Of a DNA stretch of 64,000 nt, positions 36,560-49,493 are shown one piece after another; the stretch's first letter is position 1; each line of letters opens with the position of its first letter. The position numbers and the translations under genes were made by a program. The notes under the pieces are model-generated. The model was not told the origin of the DNA. It saw only the letters and a list, made by a program, of their open reading frames with translations, and did not search any database. Source of the DNA: Chalara sp. BL73 (taxonomy: Eukaryota; Ascomycota; Leotiomycetes; Helotiales); the NCBI GenBank assembly GCA_918026815.1, contig CAKJVC010000088.1:434001-498000 (forward strand), read 5' to 3'.

Positions 36560-36858
36560 ATGTGCAAGACCACCACCTGGTTCGTCCTCCCTCTACCTCC
36601 GCTCTTTCCCACAAGTCATCTAACACCCCAAGGTTCTACGCCTGCAACTGCATCGCGCCACCCCTCGGCCCAACGACCACGCGCTGCCAATCCTGGAGCC
36701 CCAACCACGAGACCAAGGCATGCAAGCCCGCGGACGTCACCACGGAGACGATCTGGCTCGAATCCGACTGCGACGCCCACTGCAACGGAGCCTGGGGGGA
36801 CCAGGAGGAGCGCGACGAGGCGGAGCGTCGCAAGGAGCGCGCCGACAATTACATCTAG
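36560..36858 (+). CDS. Small Cys-rich protein, two exons
   Basis: Exon 1 (36560-36579) and exon 2 (36633-36858) join to 246 bases, or 81 aa. The intron runs GTTCGT to CCAAG with a CTAAC branch site. The product begins MCKTTTWFYACNCIAPP and has further cysteines at RCQSW, ACKPAD and SDCDAHCNG, then a charged helical tail. It shares a YxC...C...C...C-x(2-3)-C layout with the minus-strand gene at 35651-35956. No signal peptide. The exon 2 region is locally GC-rich. I do not know its function. Confidence 0.6.
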
Positions 36859-37553
36859 TATGCTCCCCCCCCCCGGTTGGCGCCGTTCAATAGCTCCTTG
36901 GGGAGCATGAGGGACTAACATTGGCTGTACAGCCACGGTAGGCTCGCAAACGATCACGAGGATTCCGCCGAGTTCCTGTACTGGCGTGGCGTTGCCCGTC
37001 GCGGACGCGGTGCCTACGCTCATCGCCGGTGGAAGCAGTATCCCGCTCGCCGCAAGTAACGGGGAGTTTCCAAATTTCCCTGAAGACGAGATCCGCATTT
37101 TCATCGAGATTTTTTTTTGAGGAGTTCTGGGTCTTGCAGGATATGGGCATGCTATACAAAACTGGGGCACGAGTCGATTTGTGAGCGTTGGTATGGTCGA
37201 TATAGACTTGGGATACCTGATTCCTGAGACAGATAGCTGCGGTTCTTTGGCGTGTGATGTGTACGATTGTATAAAAACGGAAAGTTATTATCACGCAGAT
37301 TTATTGTGAGCTTTTTGAGGCGCATCTCGAAGAAGATGCCCGGGAGAGCTTCTCATCTGATGATGCTTTGAACAAGCGCACAGGTAGCGGAGCGTGAGCT
37401 AATGAAAAAAATCTTTCTCTTGTTGACGCGACTATAAGCTGTTACTATTTCTAATCTCTGGATCACACAAATGAAGATTTCAACCGCAGCCAGTACTATT
37501 TAGAGGTTGAGCACCAGAAACGCTGTCAAGCTTAACCTAATTCACTTTACTAA
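36859..37553. other. Intergenic region
   Basis: It begins with a C-run (about 36866-36874). Minus-strand ORFs here lack support and overlap the small Cys-rich gene. Nothing else seen. Confidence 0.35.
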
Positions 37554-37631
37554 TTGGCAAGTACTAGCTTGAGTGCTGCGATCAGACGGGAAATAGAAAG
37601 AAAAAGATTCTCACACCAATTACATCAACAA

Positions 37632-37979
37632 ATGAGCTTGATTGACGACTTGAACTATCCTTTTATGTGTTTCGCGCCACGCTATGCCTATGCTGTATAT
37701 CCCACAATCCGTCCACCGCCCACGATAACTGATGACATGCCATTGTGCACTTATCTCTGTCGGGCAAATCTACACAAGAAGGGTATCAAAGACACAAAAG
37801 AAACTGGTTTTGATTGTCGTAGACAAAAATGTCCTTTTGATGTGAGCCGGAACATCTGCCAGCCAATAACGTATATCATCTATGTTGTAGTCCCTTCAGA
37901 GACGAGGAAAGGTTCGCCGAAGGTTGTATATCATCGGAAGGATTTAAATGTTTTGTGTGCAAGGGGCGAAGAAGCATGA
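37632..37979 (+). CDS. Doubtful small Cys-containing ORF
   Basis: From ATG 37632 this 115-aa frame carries CTYLCRANLH and DCRRQKCPFD, reminiscent of the small Cys-rich genes nearby. Its last 49 bp overlap the 3' end of the PHD-finger gene on the other strand. No intron or family evidence. Confidence 0.25.
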   Translation: MSLIDDLNYPFMCFAPRYAYAVYPTIRPPPTITDDMPLCTYLCRANLHKKGIKDTKETGFDCRRQKCPFDVSRNICQPITYIIYVVVPSETRKGSPKVVYHRKDLNVLCARGEEA

Positions 37980-40265
37980 GTGGCGCTGACTCCTATCGAA
38001 TCGCGAATACGGCCTCCACGCATGTTTGGTGTCTGAGCACAGAAGCGGCAGATATAGACACTCGGAACACTTTTGCGATCGAGATTTATGCATTCAGCGT
38101 GAAGCCAGTTCTCGCAGGACTCACTAAGCCTTGTTAGCTATGATCTGAGCATAAAGGACTAAGGTTTCTTACCATTGAATCATGAAGCGGTCATCTTCTG
38201 GCTTGTTGCATACGCATCTTGTGTTTCCGCTCCTTGAGCTAGAAGGGGTTGACCGGTCTAGATCGGAGATAGTAGTAGGGGATAAGTTTTGCGAAGACCT
38301 GTAATAGCTTCCTCTCGAATCTTGGGCATAATGATGATGGCGCGGATTTCGTTGTTTCTGCTTCATTTGAATCTTCTTGCGGTCTTCCATTACTTTCCGT
38401 AACTCGCGGGTTGCATCTCCTAGCCCACTATCCTCCTCCATTACAGTCTCAGCTTCACTTTCGACACCATCCATTTGCAGGGAATGCTGGCTTGAAGACT
38501 CGGAATGGCTGTAGCCACTAGCGCCTGTGCTCTGCCTCCTTAATTCGTTTGAACGCCCGGCAGTCTCGAAGCTTGCAAGCTTTGGACCCTTCGGCTGTTG
38601 AGGAAGGCTGAACGAAGTATTCCGGCTTGGTACGATTATCAGCTCATCATCAGTAGATGATTCATATGGAGATGAGTCCCATTCTTCTTTAACGGAAGGT
38701 GGCGCGGATTTCCTTGGAGAGGAATCTCTTCCAACATAGACAGTCTCAGTGCGTGCCTTCCCATTGGAATCTATGGTAAATATTACCTCAGTTCGAGGTC
38801 CTGGTTGAGGAGATTCAGTAATCGAGGGCAAGATCGCAGGTCGCTGCTGCTTCACAGGAGAAGACCGGCCAGTACGAGAGGCCAAGCGGCCTTGTGGCCG
38901 CTTTCCTTTACTATCACTAAAACTTCGGTGCAGTCCTGGGCGTGCCGAACCTTTCACCGGCGAGCTCACCGTTTCCCGTCCAAAGCTCCGACCAGAGCTA
39001 CGATCCCGAGTACTGCGAGTCCGACGAAGTTCTTCCTGGTCCCTTCGTGACTCCCGTAACTGGTGCTGATAAGGCTCTCGGACTATATGACTCGTAGCTG
39101 GACGTGGTGGTGGTAAGTTGACATCTTCAAACGCTGATGTCGAGCTGATAGAATTATTCCGGCTAAAAAGAAGCCCCGGATCTACACTTCCTCCGAATAG
39201 ATCATTCGAAGCGGTTGTTGTGCTGTTGAAGTCAAAAGGTGGCAAAGATTTGGGAGCTTCAACAGCCGGAAGCGGCTTGGGTGCTTTCGGTGCTAGTGGC
39301 CGTTGACGCTTGACTGGTTGTTTTGCTATGTTCTGAGCTGCCGGGGCCGAGGCTGCTACTGGTACTTGCATATTTATGCTCTCCTGGAAAATCTGATTAT
39401 TTCGTCCCCAATCAAACGAGTTAGCAACCCTGTGACCGGTGGTAAACATAGCAGTATCTTCTGTGGTGAAGTCAAGATCCATGCCACTCATGCTTGCATC
39501 CGGATCCCAGAAGTTTTTGGCATCAGAGAATACGGGGGCAGTAGCAGGTGCAGACAAGGGATACCCAAACATATCATCCGTGGTTGAAGGGAACGCCGAA
39601 AAGTCAGGGTCGTGGGTGGGCGTTTCTGACATGCCATAGTGGCTATCTTGGCCATCATTCTGCATAGTTCCAGTCGAGAGTTTCGGCGCCAGTTTTCTCG
39701 AGCCTTTGTGCGCTGACTGTGGAGGGGTAGCAGTTTGTCCACTAAACGGTTCGTCCAACCGCTTCTCTGGCCTTCTTGGGGTCACCTTCTTCTTTGCGCT
39801 GTCATCGAATAGACCGTTTGAAAATAGATTTGGAGATAGCGCCAACTGACTGGGTGTATCAACTGCAGCCAGGGAAACACTAGGGTTCGGTGAAAGTTGA
39901 TGCACATGAGACGCTATATCCGCAGATATGTTTCCAGAAAATGTGTTTTGTTCCACTGCTATCGAGGGATGCTGAATAGGTGTACCAAGAAAAGAATTTT
40001 GATCTCCAATAAGTCGTCCAGGAGTGGAGTGGAAGACTGAGTATTCCTCTGCGAATGTCGGGGTCCACCCACTTCTATTCTCAAAACCCGCACTGGCTTT
40101 CGGCGTCTCAAAGGTTGGGCTTGGAAATTGTCCAGATGTTGGTGTTTGTCCAGGGGTTGGTGGTTGAGCGCTTGGGTTACCAAAGCTGCATTGTTTGTTA
40201 GTCCAGTGCCCTCATTCTTCAGCTCTCCTTTGGTGTCCCTACCTATATGCCGGTTCCCAACTCAT
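37931..40265 (-). CDS. PHD-finger protein
   Basis: Three exons (40265-40243, 40185-38173, 38123-37931) join to 2229 bases, or 742 aa. The long N-terminal part is disordered, Ser/Pro-rich with basic patches (KQPVKRQRPLAPKAPKP). The C-terminal PHD finger is split by the last intron (CVCNKPEDDRFMIQ-CESCENWLHAECI-NL...YICRFC). It gives a Cys4-His-Cys3 order. PHD fingers read histone H3 tail states, so chromatin-linked regulation is inferred. The 5' exon of only 23 bp provides MSWEPAYS. Both introns have good branch sites (ACTAAC, GCTAAC). No enzymatic domain is visible and I cannot assign a named orthologue. Confidence 0.85.
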
Positions 40266-43200
40266 AGCAAAATTGCCTTGCTAATGTGCGGCAGGAAGCC
40301 AGGGCAGGTTGCACTCCTGCACAATAACTAAAGGGTTGTCTGTCTCACACAAATCTCCCTGAATTCCACCCTTTTTGTGTTGGTCGTACGATCCAAAGTT
40401 TCGAATAATGATATTTAAGCAGGATTTGTTCGGCAAGCACTTTTCAGCAACGTGGATAGCAGATGTAGTTGTAGGGTCGGGAGCATAAGTTAGCCAACAC
40501 TATATCCTGCATGTATTCTAGCAAGTTCCTCTCTCCTGCGTGAATCTTGCGTTAGCCTACAAGCATGGGCGGAGATGACCAATTGAGCGTACCCAAAATA
40601 AGAATATTATGTTAGACAATAGCTGTTGAGGGGCTCAAAATCATGAGCAAACGTGCTAGCGCTGGCTGTTGATGCTGACCCGAGGCAATGGACTGCTCTA
40701 CGGAGTTCCGCCAAATACAAACTTCAGACAGACTGGCGAGCAGGAGGATAAGAATTATCTTTAGTAGACGTCAGGAAATTCGTGAAATCGTGGTAAATAG
40801 GTCGTCGTAGCACTAGATCATCATGTTTGTAGCTCTGGAATCGGATATGGTATGAAGAAAGTGGTTGCATGTAGTAACGCAAAAAATAGCCAGGATTATG
40901 AGAGCGGGTCCGAAAGAGCAGCAAACACAGCAGGAATTGTGCAAAAGTTGTGCCCGACCCAAGTAATGATTAGGATTGCATTACTGTATTATCTTGCGAG
41001 GGGGGAAGGGAAAGAAGTGGAGGAATGTAATGTTCAGAGGTCAAGGATGTGCCTGCCGGCACGGAAACCAAGATATCAGGCAACGAGGCGGTTACCGAGT
41101 AGCCAAAGTAGAAGCAAAGGTCCCGATTAAAGGCTAGAGCGTGAGCCAGTGATGGATTCACATAACTGCGAATGATGAAATTGGGGTCAGGATAAGGCTA
41201 AGGGAGGTGTAGAGAAAGGAGGATGTATCAAGAGCATAATATTGTGCACCAAGACGGGTGTTGATAGGGTGGGAGAGCGCGGTCTCCATATCAATTGGGC
41301 AGGTTGAGGTTAGCGAGGCCAGATAGATTTGACAGACACCGCCAAAGCCACAACTTCACTTCCCGTGATGAGGGATGGGATGGGGGATGGGGGATGCTAT
41401 TTTGTTGGGCGGTACCAACTTTTCCATCTATTCATTTCTAGTGGCTCATTTTGCCACCCTCCCCTTTTAGCACTTTTTGGCTTCGAACCTCAAAGTCATG
41501 TCATATAACCAATACCCACCTATCGCCTAGGCGATGGACGGAAATAAATGGCCGCAACCTCCTCCTTCGTTTGAGAGAGTTGTTGTTGGGAATTTCAATG
41601 CTGACGAGGTGCCAGTGAAGGATTGGACATTTTACGTTACGAGAGGCTTACGGACCCCACAATAGCTCTAAATGAGGGAGGTAAACAGACGAGCAGAGGC
41701 TCTGGACAGAGCAACCGTTGCTCTGAATCTTGGGGATTGGAAATTGAAGTCGTATCGGGAAAATGTTCAGTTCGTCAAATCCCCAATTTATCAAGCTTTA
41801 TTGGCTGATATCAGGTTCCAACAAACAGTTCCTCTCATCTTCCTCCTCCTGCTCCTGGACGGGGAGCCGTCAGCGTATCATTTCTCTTCCACAAATCAAC
41901 CTCTGGTGGATCTCTAACACATATGTGTACCTGCGTCGCGCATAAACTGGGCAACTAATGAATGCTCTTCGCTGCAAGCAAGAGCAGAAGCTGAGCATGC
42001 TGTTCATTTGGGACCTGCAGCCAGGGCATGATATGCTTTTGGAGTGGTCATAAATATTGTCAATGGCACATGTACCTTTGTTCCTGGCAGCCAACAAGCC
42101 AAGGACGGACAGCCAGCCACAACTTCGATCTAATAGCGTTGAGTAATCTCCCGTTTTGTTCATTCTGTAGCCCAAGCTCTCTCTGCCAACACTTCGTCGT
42201 CATCAAGCCATCTTTTGTCGCTTCTGAGCCTTCTTCTCATTCTTCGGACGACAAGATCACGTTATTGTCCGCTACCTACGCACAACTTCAATGTCCATCA
42301 TATATTTACCGAAACAGATCGTACCTCTCAACGGAACATACATCCATCACGAACGATGCGCTAGACTCGAGAATCCGGTTATTATGATTTACGTCTCTCT
42401 CCAAGCCATCTATCTTCTCACCGCTGAGGCACAATTCAACGCCGACCCCTCATGCTCCAGCGAGGAACCCGAAAGGCCATCTCGACGCCTCAAACGCAAG
42501 TCGCAAACTAAGCTATTGAGCCCCTCAATCAACCCTTATTATCGCCTTTTCGGCACCTCCACGTTCCCGCCATCCAGCAGCCAATTCATACCACTTAAAC
42601 AATAGCTCATGCAATTCCGAGACAGCAATCAATCTACAAAAAGTTCACTGCGCTTTCTCCGTCTCTTTTCCACCCGCTTAGATCTCAACATCCGTTCGCC
42701 GTTCGTACCATCATTTCCACACCGTTCAATGCCGCACTAAAAAACCCCATTACCAATCCCTTATCTATTTTCAACTACCGGTATCCAAAATAAAGAGACT
42801 CACCAGCTCAAACCAGCTGAACCCTCTTTCTTCATCCCCGCCAATCATCTCTGCACAACCTTCCTCGCTTAAACATCGCATGAATTCCCCCCTTTTCCAC
42901 TAACACCAAGATTTCCACTAATAGCCAGCTGCTTTTTATTTTCCACTCTACCGTACCACCGAGCCACCACCAAGCAAGCCATCTCGAACAACCCTCAACC
43001 ACATCAGCCTCCCAAGCTCAAAACCTTATCCACTATACGAGAACAGATACGTAAGTGCCCGCAACTCAAAAAGAAGCCGTCGCGCGCGTGACGCGGGAAC
43101 ACGTGAATCCCCGAAGCAGGTCACACATTGAACACCGCCGACAGACCAAGGTCCCCCTCCCCAATTTCCATAAAACTGCTCATCTACCCAAAGCCAGGAT

Positions 43201-44029
43201 GATGGCTGTATCCCTCTTGTTTGGCCCAAGCCCAGAAAGCGAGAAAGGAAAGGAAAAAGCTGCGCGCGCATGATACCGTGACGAAAGGGGAAACATGCTG
43301 CTTTTTCTGCCTTCGTCAGCCAAGTTTTCCAGAAACAGAGTGTGTGTTGGGTGGTGCGTGCAGGCGCTGGGATGATGGCGGTTGGTTTTTTTACCCTCTA
43401 TATCATCGAAAGTATTATTGCCAGAGAAGGACCGAAGTTTTTGGTACCACCCCTCCCCTCGGCGTCGGCGGAATGGGAAGTTTGCAAGTTCATGATTTCT
43501 CGTTTCCTGCCGAGTGACCCGGCGTGAGGAACTTGTGATGGTTTTCGTTCTATAGTTCATCCATTCATGGGTGAAGCTTGGATGCTCCTTTGATGAACGA
43601 AAAGTGCTATTGGATTTCTCGCATAGTTTTTATCTCCTCACCCTGATTGTGCGGGTTTTCTTAGTGAGACTTATCATGCTGTTTTGCGCCTCATCCTGTG
43701 TGCTATGCTAGCTGGAACATATATTTGCTTATAAAGTCTTCATTTTTGATCATTAAAGCTATCTACTAAGTAGGCATAATGACAGGTATCTACTCCGTCA
43801 TCAAAACTATGACATACCTCAATTAACCTTTTGTTTGTTCTGCTTTCATAAATCATCAAATAAATCAACACGCCCGCTTATCATAAAATCACATTACTGA
43901 TCCCCGTGGAAGCGCCATGCGCCATAAGCCAATACCTTTATTGATGCCGTTGCCCAGCCCATTCCCTTTCCATTCTTCATGCTATTGGATCCGTAGTTTT
44001 GAACAAAGGAGAGAGAAGAGAGTGCGGAA
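40266..44029. other. Gene-free stretch of about 3.8 kb
   Basis: Only short, unsupported ORFs are present. The stretch includes pyrimidine-rich plus-strand segments (42170-43000) and a 14-bp perfect palindrome at 41522-41535. It lies between the 5' end of the PHD gene and the 3' end of the Rua1_C gene, so it must hold the PHD gene promoter, and possibly long UTRs or noncoding transcripts. Confidence 0.4.
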
Positions 44030-46033
44030 TTATATCATGCCTGATAGTGGGTTTATCGGGCTGATAGTTTTCCTTTGTTGGGTGGTACTTGGTGTTGATG
44101 TGCCCGCTGAGTTGCTGGGCGTCATCTGAGGCGTCATAGGGACTTCAGTTCTTGCCTTTGCTACCATTGCTGATGCGCCCAGAGCACGAGTATGTGAACT
44201 TTCGCGACGACGCTTTGGTGCGTCCTTGATCTTTGGGTGTGTATGACACTTTAAAAGTTAGCGCTGCTGCAATGTTATGATAATTAAGTGCTCTGAACTT
44301 ACTTTATAAGCATGTCTGAACCAGGTAGTTCCTTTCTTTTTGCTGCTCACAAGAGCAACCCATTCGTTACAGCTACCACAAAGACCTTCCCATACATCGG
44401 GATTACCATCCATTCGTCGTGTCTCTTGAGGTTCCTGGAATGGACTGCCTGTTGCAGCACTGATACCGTGCGTAAAACTCTTGTCATACCAGAAAGCGCT
44501 GTTCTTTAAAACCAGCCATCGGCCTGGCTTGCAAATTCCACACCATCCCTCTCGCTTGTTCCCGTGACCTCGAACCCATTTGGGGGTGTACAAGTCACCA
44601 TCAAAGCGAAGTTCCTGCTCGTGCGGAATCAAATCCGGATCACTGGGATTCATGTCTTCAGGTGGTGGTGGAACTTGATCTTCGTGAAGTGATGCATAAA
44701 GATCAGGCGGATCGCTTAAATCGGTATAGTGCGAGTGCATTGAGTGTGGATCCGCATTGCTCTGCAACATCCGGAATAGTCCGTGCGACAACAACGGCGG
44801 CGGCGTTTCGAATTGGTGTGGCTCATGGTAATTATGAGATGGTAAGAGCATACTATTTCGTTGATAAACGTGGTTATTTGACATAAGAAATGGGTGCTGC
44901 TGTGATTGCAAATTGTGCATGTTGAGAGGTAGCTGCGCGTTAGGTAATGTCGGGGATGAGTGTCTCGACGACATCCTTGGTGGATGGCTTGTGAATGTTT
45001 CTTGTCCTGGATGGAAAACGAAGGGGGAAGGACGCCGAGTTGGCAAAGTGGCGTATGATCCTGTTGACCATCTCTTGCTTCGAGTGCTATCCATGTTGTA
45101 TGGTGCTGAGCGCATGCTTGGTCTTGGGGAAGGGGATGCCCTTCCGCGACTCTGCGTTCGTACCAGTTCAGATCGATGCTGTGGAGTCATCCTCGGCGAA
45201 GCTACAGGAGACAATTGTGTGGACGACATAAGAGAGTTTCTGTTGGATGTTGGTGGATAATCAGAACTAAAGGATGGCGCCTCTGATAGTGTTGTCGAGA
45301 AATCTTCATACGAGGGCATTTCCGAGAGGCCACCTGTAGTTGACAGAGTGAATGAAGAGCCGGACATGCGCCTCGAGTTATATGGTTGGTCGAGACTAAG
45401 TCGGTCGCTATCTATACCAGGTCCAGAGAATCTCAAGTCGAGTACTGGTACCGCTTCATCGGTCGTATAAGCTTGTCCTATCGTCATATCTGTATCGAGA
45501 TGTTGTATTTCAATACCGTCACCGCAACTCTTTTGGTTCCAATTATCTAAGAACTCATTAGTATGTCTGAGCACTACTTCCACACGACGAGGTGAACATA
45601 CGTTCTCCCATGGATGAGGGATAGAAGTCTTGCTGTACTGAGTATGTCTGGGGAAGTCCGTCACTTATTGGCTGCATGGGCATCGTCGAAGAGTCCCAAG
45701 CTGGCAAGGAGTTATACTCTTCTGGCAGGCAATAAGAAAATCCGGATTCGTGTATAGTTGCTGGCCTAGGTCTCCTTCCAGTCTGAGGAGTTGCAACTGG
45801 CGAAGACCACATCCCAAGTCCAACAGGTTCCGGCTTCATTGACATATCCTCTGGAGTCATGGTGACCGGCGGCGCGAACGATCTCGGTGGATAGTCTCGT
45901 CTAAACTTGTTGTTGGGGTTGAATGTGAAAGAAGGAGTAGATATCTGGTGGCGGCTGGATAGACTTGTTAGTGTGACGGGGGATCGAGGGGCATGTGAAT
46001 GATTTCTCACAGCTGCGCCGGCGTAGAATCCAT
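44030..46033 (-). CDS. Rua1_C-domain transcriptional regulator
   Basis: Four exons (46033-46011, 45954-45602, 45546-44303, 44248-44030) join to 1839 bases, or 612 aa. A long low-complexity Ser/Pro/His/Gln-rich N-terminus (to about 440) leads to the conserved C-terminal region. That region reads KWVRGHGNKREGWCGICKPG, then FWYDKSFTHGISAATGSPF, then GLCGSCNEWV and AYKCH split by the last intron. This matches the C-terminal domain named after the Ustilago regulator Rua1 (also DUF4451), a putative zinc-binding module. A nuclear transcriptional role is inferred by family. The stretches on both sides are unusually gene-poor. Confidence 0.82.
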
Positions 46034-49000
46034 GACGGAAGAATGCGCACGATATCGATAAAGATCTTTGGGTCGATCGCTTCGGCAGCTAGCTAGCTAG
46101 CATCATCGTCGTCAGCTTTGGGCAATTGTGAAGGAGTTATGAAGGACGCATTGAGTGGCGCGGCCCACCAAGCAAGGCCCATTGGGAGAAAAGGAAATTT
46201 GATCTTGTAACTTACCAAAAGTGATATGATGCGAGGATGTGCAACAGCCGTACGTGTTATACTGCGCCTTAAGGTGTGTAAGGAATGCGTAGAGTTTCTG
46301 AGATATTCCCCGAAACGAAATTGGATATTGATGCCTCGCGATGAGGAAGTGGGTTGGTATTACTAGATCTGGAAGTGCTGTGGCAGCGGGAAATGAGCGT
46401 GAAGAGTTGTTCTATGCAAAGTGTAGCGGCGGTATAGAAACGAACCCGTTTGGTGATCTGCGTAGCCTGGCTTGATGTAAATTGAGAGCCAGCTCCCAGT
46501 ATATAGAGCGAAGCAAAAGGGAAATTAAAAAAGACAGTTAAGGAGTGACTGATTGAACAGAATAAGAATAATAGAGACTGGCAACAAGAGCAGCGATTGG
46601 GACGGAGGCGAAAAGGTAGAAGAGGGGCGGTGCAGGCGACCCTGGAGTATATGAGGATTAAGAGAAAGCGATTACCGGGTGGAGCGCCAGGACCCGAGGA
46701 AGAGCAGATACAGTACATACAGTAGTAGAGTTACAACAACTCCTCCAACCAAGCCCACTTTCACGGAGTCACGGATCAGTCCAGTGCACGATCCCTGCTG
46801 GACGGGCTCGGGATGTCGCTTTGGAACCCATGTTGTTCGGTTTTGTTGACTTTTTGATACAAGCAAAACTGGAACTTCTCATCGCCCAAACCCAAACTTC
46901 CAATTGTGTCGTGTTATGGAGAACATTTTGGCGGAGACCTGGTAGCGAGGATGGAGGCGGAAGCTTGGCTGAGCTTGGCGCTGCCAGCTGAAGTCAGAGA
47001 GGCCCTTGTATCAAGTTGTCGAAACCGGCCAGAACGTCAAGGATAGTGAGGAAGGGGATAACCAACATGGAACAGACTACCAGCGTATGTTCGTCCAGTA
47101 AGAAGCTGAAGGGGGTGGCTGCGTGTCTCAGGAGGGAAGGGCATATACTGGATTTGGATTATATCTGGGGAGGGGGGGAGTGAACAGCCCAGGCTTAGAA
47201 GAGCAGCAGGCTGAGCGAGTATATGGCCCTCGCCTGTGCCCGTGAACTTGCTCTCACATATGCTACGAAACGAAGCACAATTTGAACTGTAATGTGTCCC
47301 TTTCCCCCTTCCCCTCCCGCTCCCCTAGAGTCCAGGCCACACGGAATTCCTAGAGAAGTGGAAGGAGAGGTAAGGGGAGAAGGGGGAGGGTGGTTTTTTT
47401 CCCCCCCCTTCCAACTAATGTTTGGAATTGGCACATCCAGATAGATGATGGCAGCAAGAGCCTGAAATCAACCCATGCCCAATAATAGTACATTACCACC
47501 CAAATTCTTTTGTCGTACCCGCTGGCCGGCTGGCTGGCTGGGTGGGTGGTGGTCCAACCCTTTTTCATGATTCATCACCATCCACCGCCCGTCAGCGAAA
47601 AGCCAAGCAGGGTCCAGGATGATGATGTTTGGTGGTGAGATCTGGGTCTTGTTTGAGGATCGTCCACACTACCCAGGATTCTCCCCCGGATGATGAATGG
47701 CCAGCAGGGCATATCAGCCCTAGTATTACTTTTAGCATACCGCACATATGAAAGTCCCAGGTACCAGCATGAGGGATCTCGAGCACGCGAAGAAACCCTA
47801 GAGCTGCTGGGCGACGGACCAGTCAGAGAGACTTTTCAAAATGGCACACGCCTAGCTGCTTTTTCGCGGTTCCAAAAAGGAGCGCAAAGATGCTGGGGGT
47901 TCATTTCGCATCGCTTCTCGCGACTGTGGGCGGTGCTGGTTGAGCAGGCACGAAGCGATGGTTTCAGTTGGTTCGAGAGAAGACGTTGTGGTTTTGTGAT
48001 TTGGCGACGTTGAATCTACCGAACTGCAGGGCAGGGGTTTGGGGGGGGGAGAAAGAAAGGGCAAAAAAAAGAGTGGGAGGGGCAGCAGGGTAGGTCGGGC
48101 AAGGCTAAGCCAGGCACACGGGTTTCAGGTTGGGGGACTTTGAAACACTTGCTCTGGTCCAATAGAATTCACTCCCCTGACTGTGGGAACTGGGCCCCTG
48201 GATGGCTGGTCTTGGCCCTAACCACCCCCCCAATAAATAGGCTTTACAGGTGCTATTGTATGCTGTAGGTCGCAGTACTGTACAGCGCTGCAAAAAGTAG
48301 TTTTGCCGGGATCGCCGCTTTCCCGAGCAAAACCCCACTGTGAAGTCACTTACACGCACTCACTCATCCATCCCCCTACTTCAATCAGCCAAGATTCGTG
48401 ATTCACACTGTAGATAACTAGGGAAACGAAGATGGGGCCAAGAGAACAATACTCTGGATTTTCCGGCTGGGATTTTTTATCTACCTAATAATGGTAACAA
48501 TAATAATAATAACTACCTTCATTGAAGTGGGATGCTTCCATCCATTCATCAGAATCCCAACCCAAACCATGGTTGATTTCAAATACATACAATCTTGCAA
48601 CTTGGTCCTTCTTTCGCTTTCAAAACAACCTTGATCGTGCTTTTCTTCCAAATACACAAACTCGATAACACCTCTTGGCAGACCCTGAAGTGTTACTAGA
48701 CCAAAGCACCTCAGACGACTTCCCAAACAGCGGTCACCACAGTCAAACCCCCTCCAAACCGCCGGAAGAGCCTCGAAGCTACAGTCGTCTGATGTTCCTC
48801 CTCGTGGTTTGGTTTGGTCATCACCTGCTGCGTTCTGTAAACTTTGTTCGTGGTCTTTGCAACACCTTCGACGTTTGCAATGTGAGATTCCTCCCGTCAA
48901 GCTTTTTCTCCATCGTCCCCTGGCTCCCATAACGCCTGAGATTAAGAGAGGACTAAATTAGCACAGAACAGATTTGCCTCTTCGCCTTGTGATCTGCACA

Positions 49001-49493
49001 AAATCTGGGTTGCTACCTCTTTCTCGGCCGCTTTTGCGTCCTGGTCCTTGCACGTGCGGGGATCATGACAACGTCGTTGAAGATGCATGAATTTCGACCC
49101 TGAAAAAGGTAATGCCAACTGCCTGAAGTAGATAGACACTGTCAATAACAAAGCTCATATGAGAATCTAGCAGGACATCCCGCCCAATAATGCTCCATTC
49201 GGCTGAAAAGGAATCTTGGTTCCACGCGGCCGTCTGCTCTGTTTCCGCTATCATATCGAAACATATCGTCCTCGATGACGCGACTTTTCAGCCCATCAGC
49301 CATCGATTCATGCGTACCGTACTGCAGAAGAAACGAAACAAGGTGTCGCCTAAGTCCCCTAACCATGACCATGACCTTGACCAACATCCATGAAAGAGTA
49401 TCTATTTTAAGGGAAGATACGCCGCAAACCCCACCAAAAAACAAAAAAAACACAACCATGAAAGACGACTGCCGCAGTGCCGAAAAGAATATC
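46034..49493. other. Gene-free stretch of about 3.5 kb
   Basis: It contains the promoter and probable 5' UTR of the Rua1_C gene, with G/C homopolymer-rich segments (47290-47410, 48030-48080), a GCTAGC tandem (about 46088-46100) and an (AAT)n-like run at about 48490-48513. A TM-like ORF near 46672-46866 lacks an ATG. No gene can be supported. Confidence 0.4.

Noticed and set aside
36616..37170. 184-aa minus-strand ORF
   Set aside because: GC-rich shadow of the spliced small Cys-rich gene; starts and composition unconvincing.
46672..46866. Small membrane-protein-like ORF
   Set aside because: It has only a TTG start with an in-frame stop upstream and no splice link to an ATG; more likely 5' UTR of the Rua1_C gene.
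47690..48013. 107-aa plus-strand ORF
   Set aside because: No motif, no introns, low-complexity flanks; not distinguishable from random open frame.
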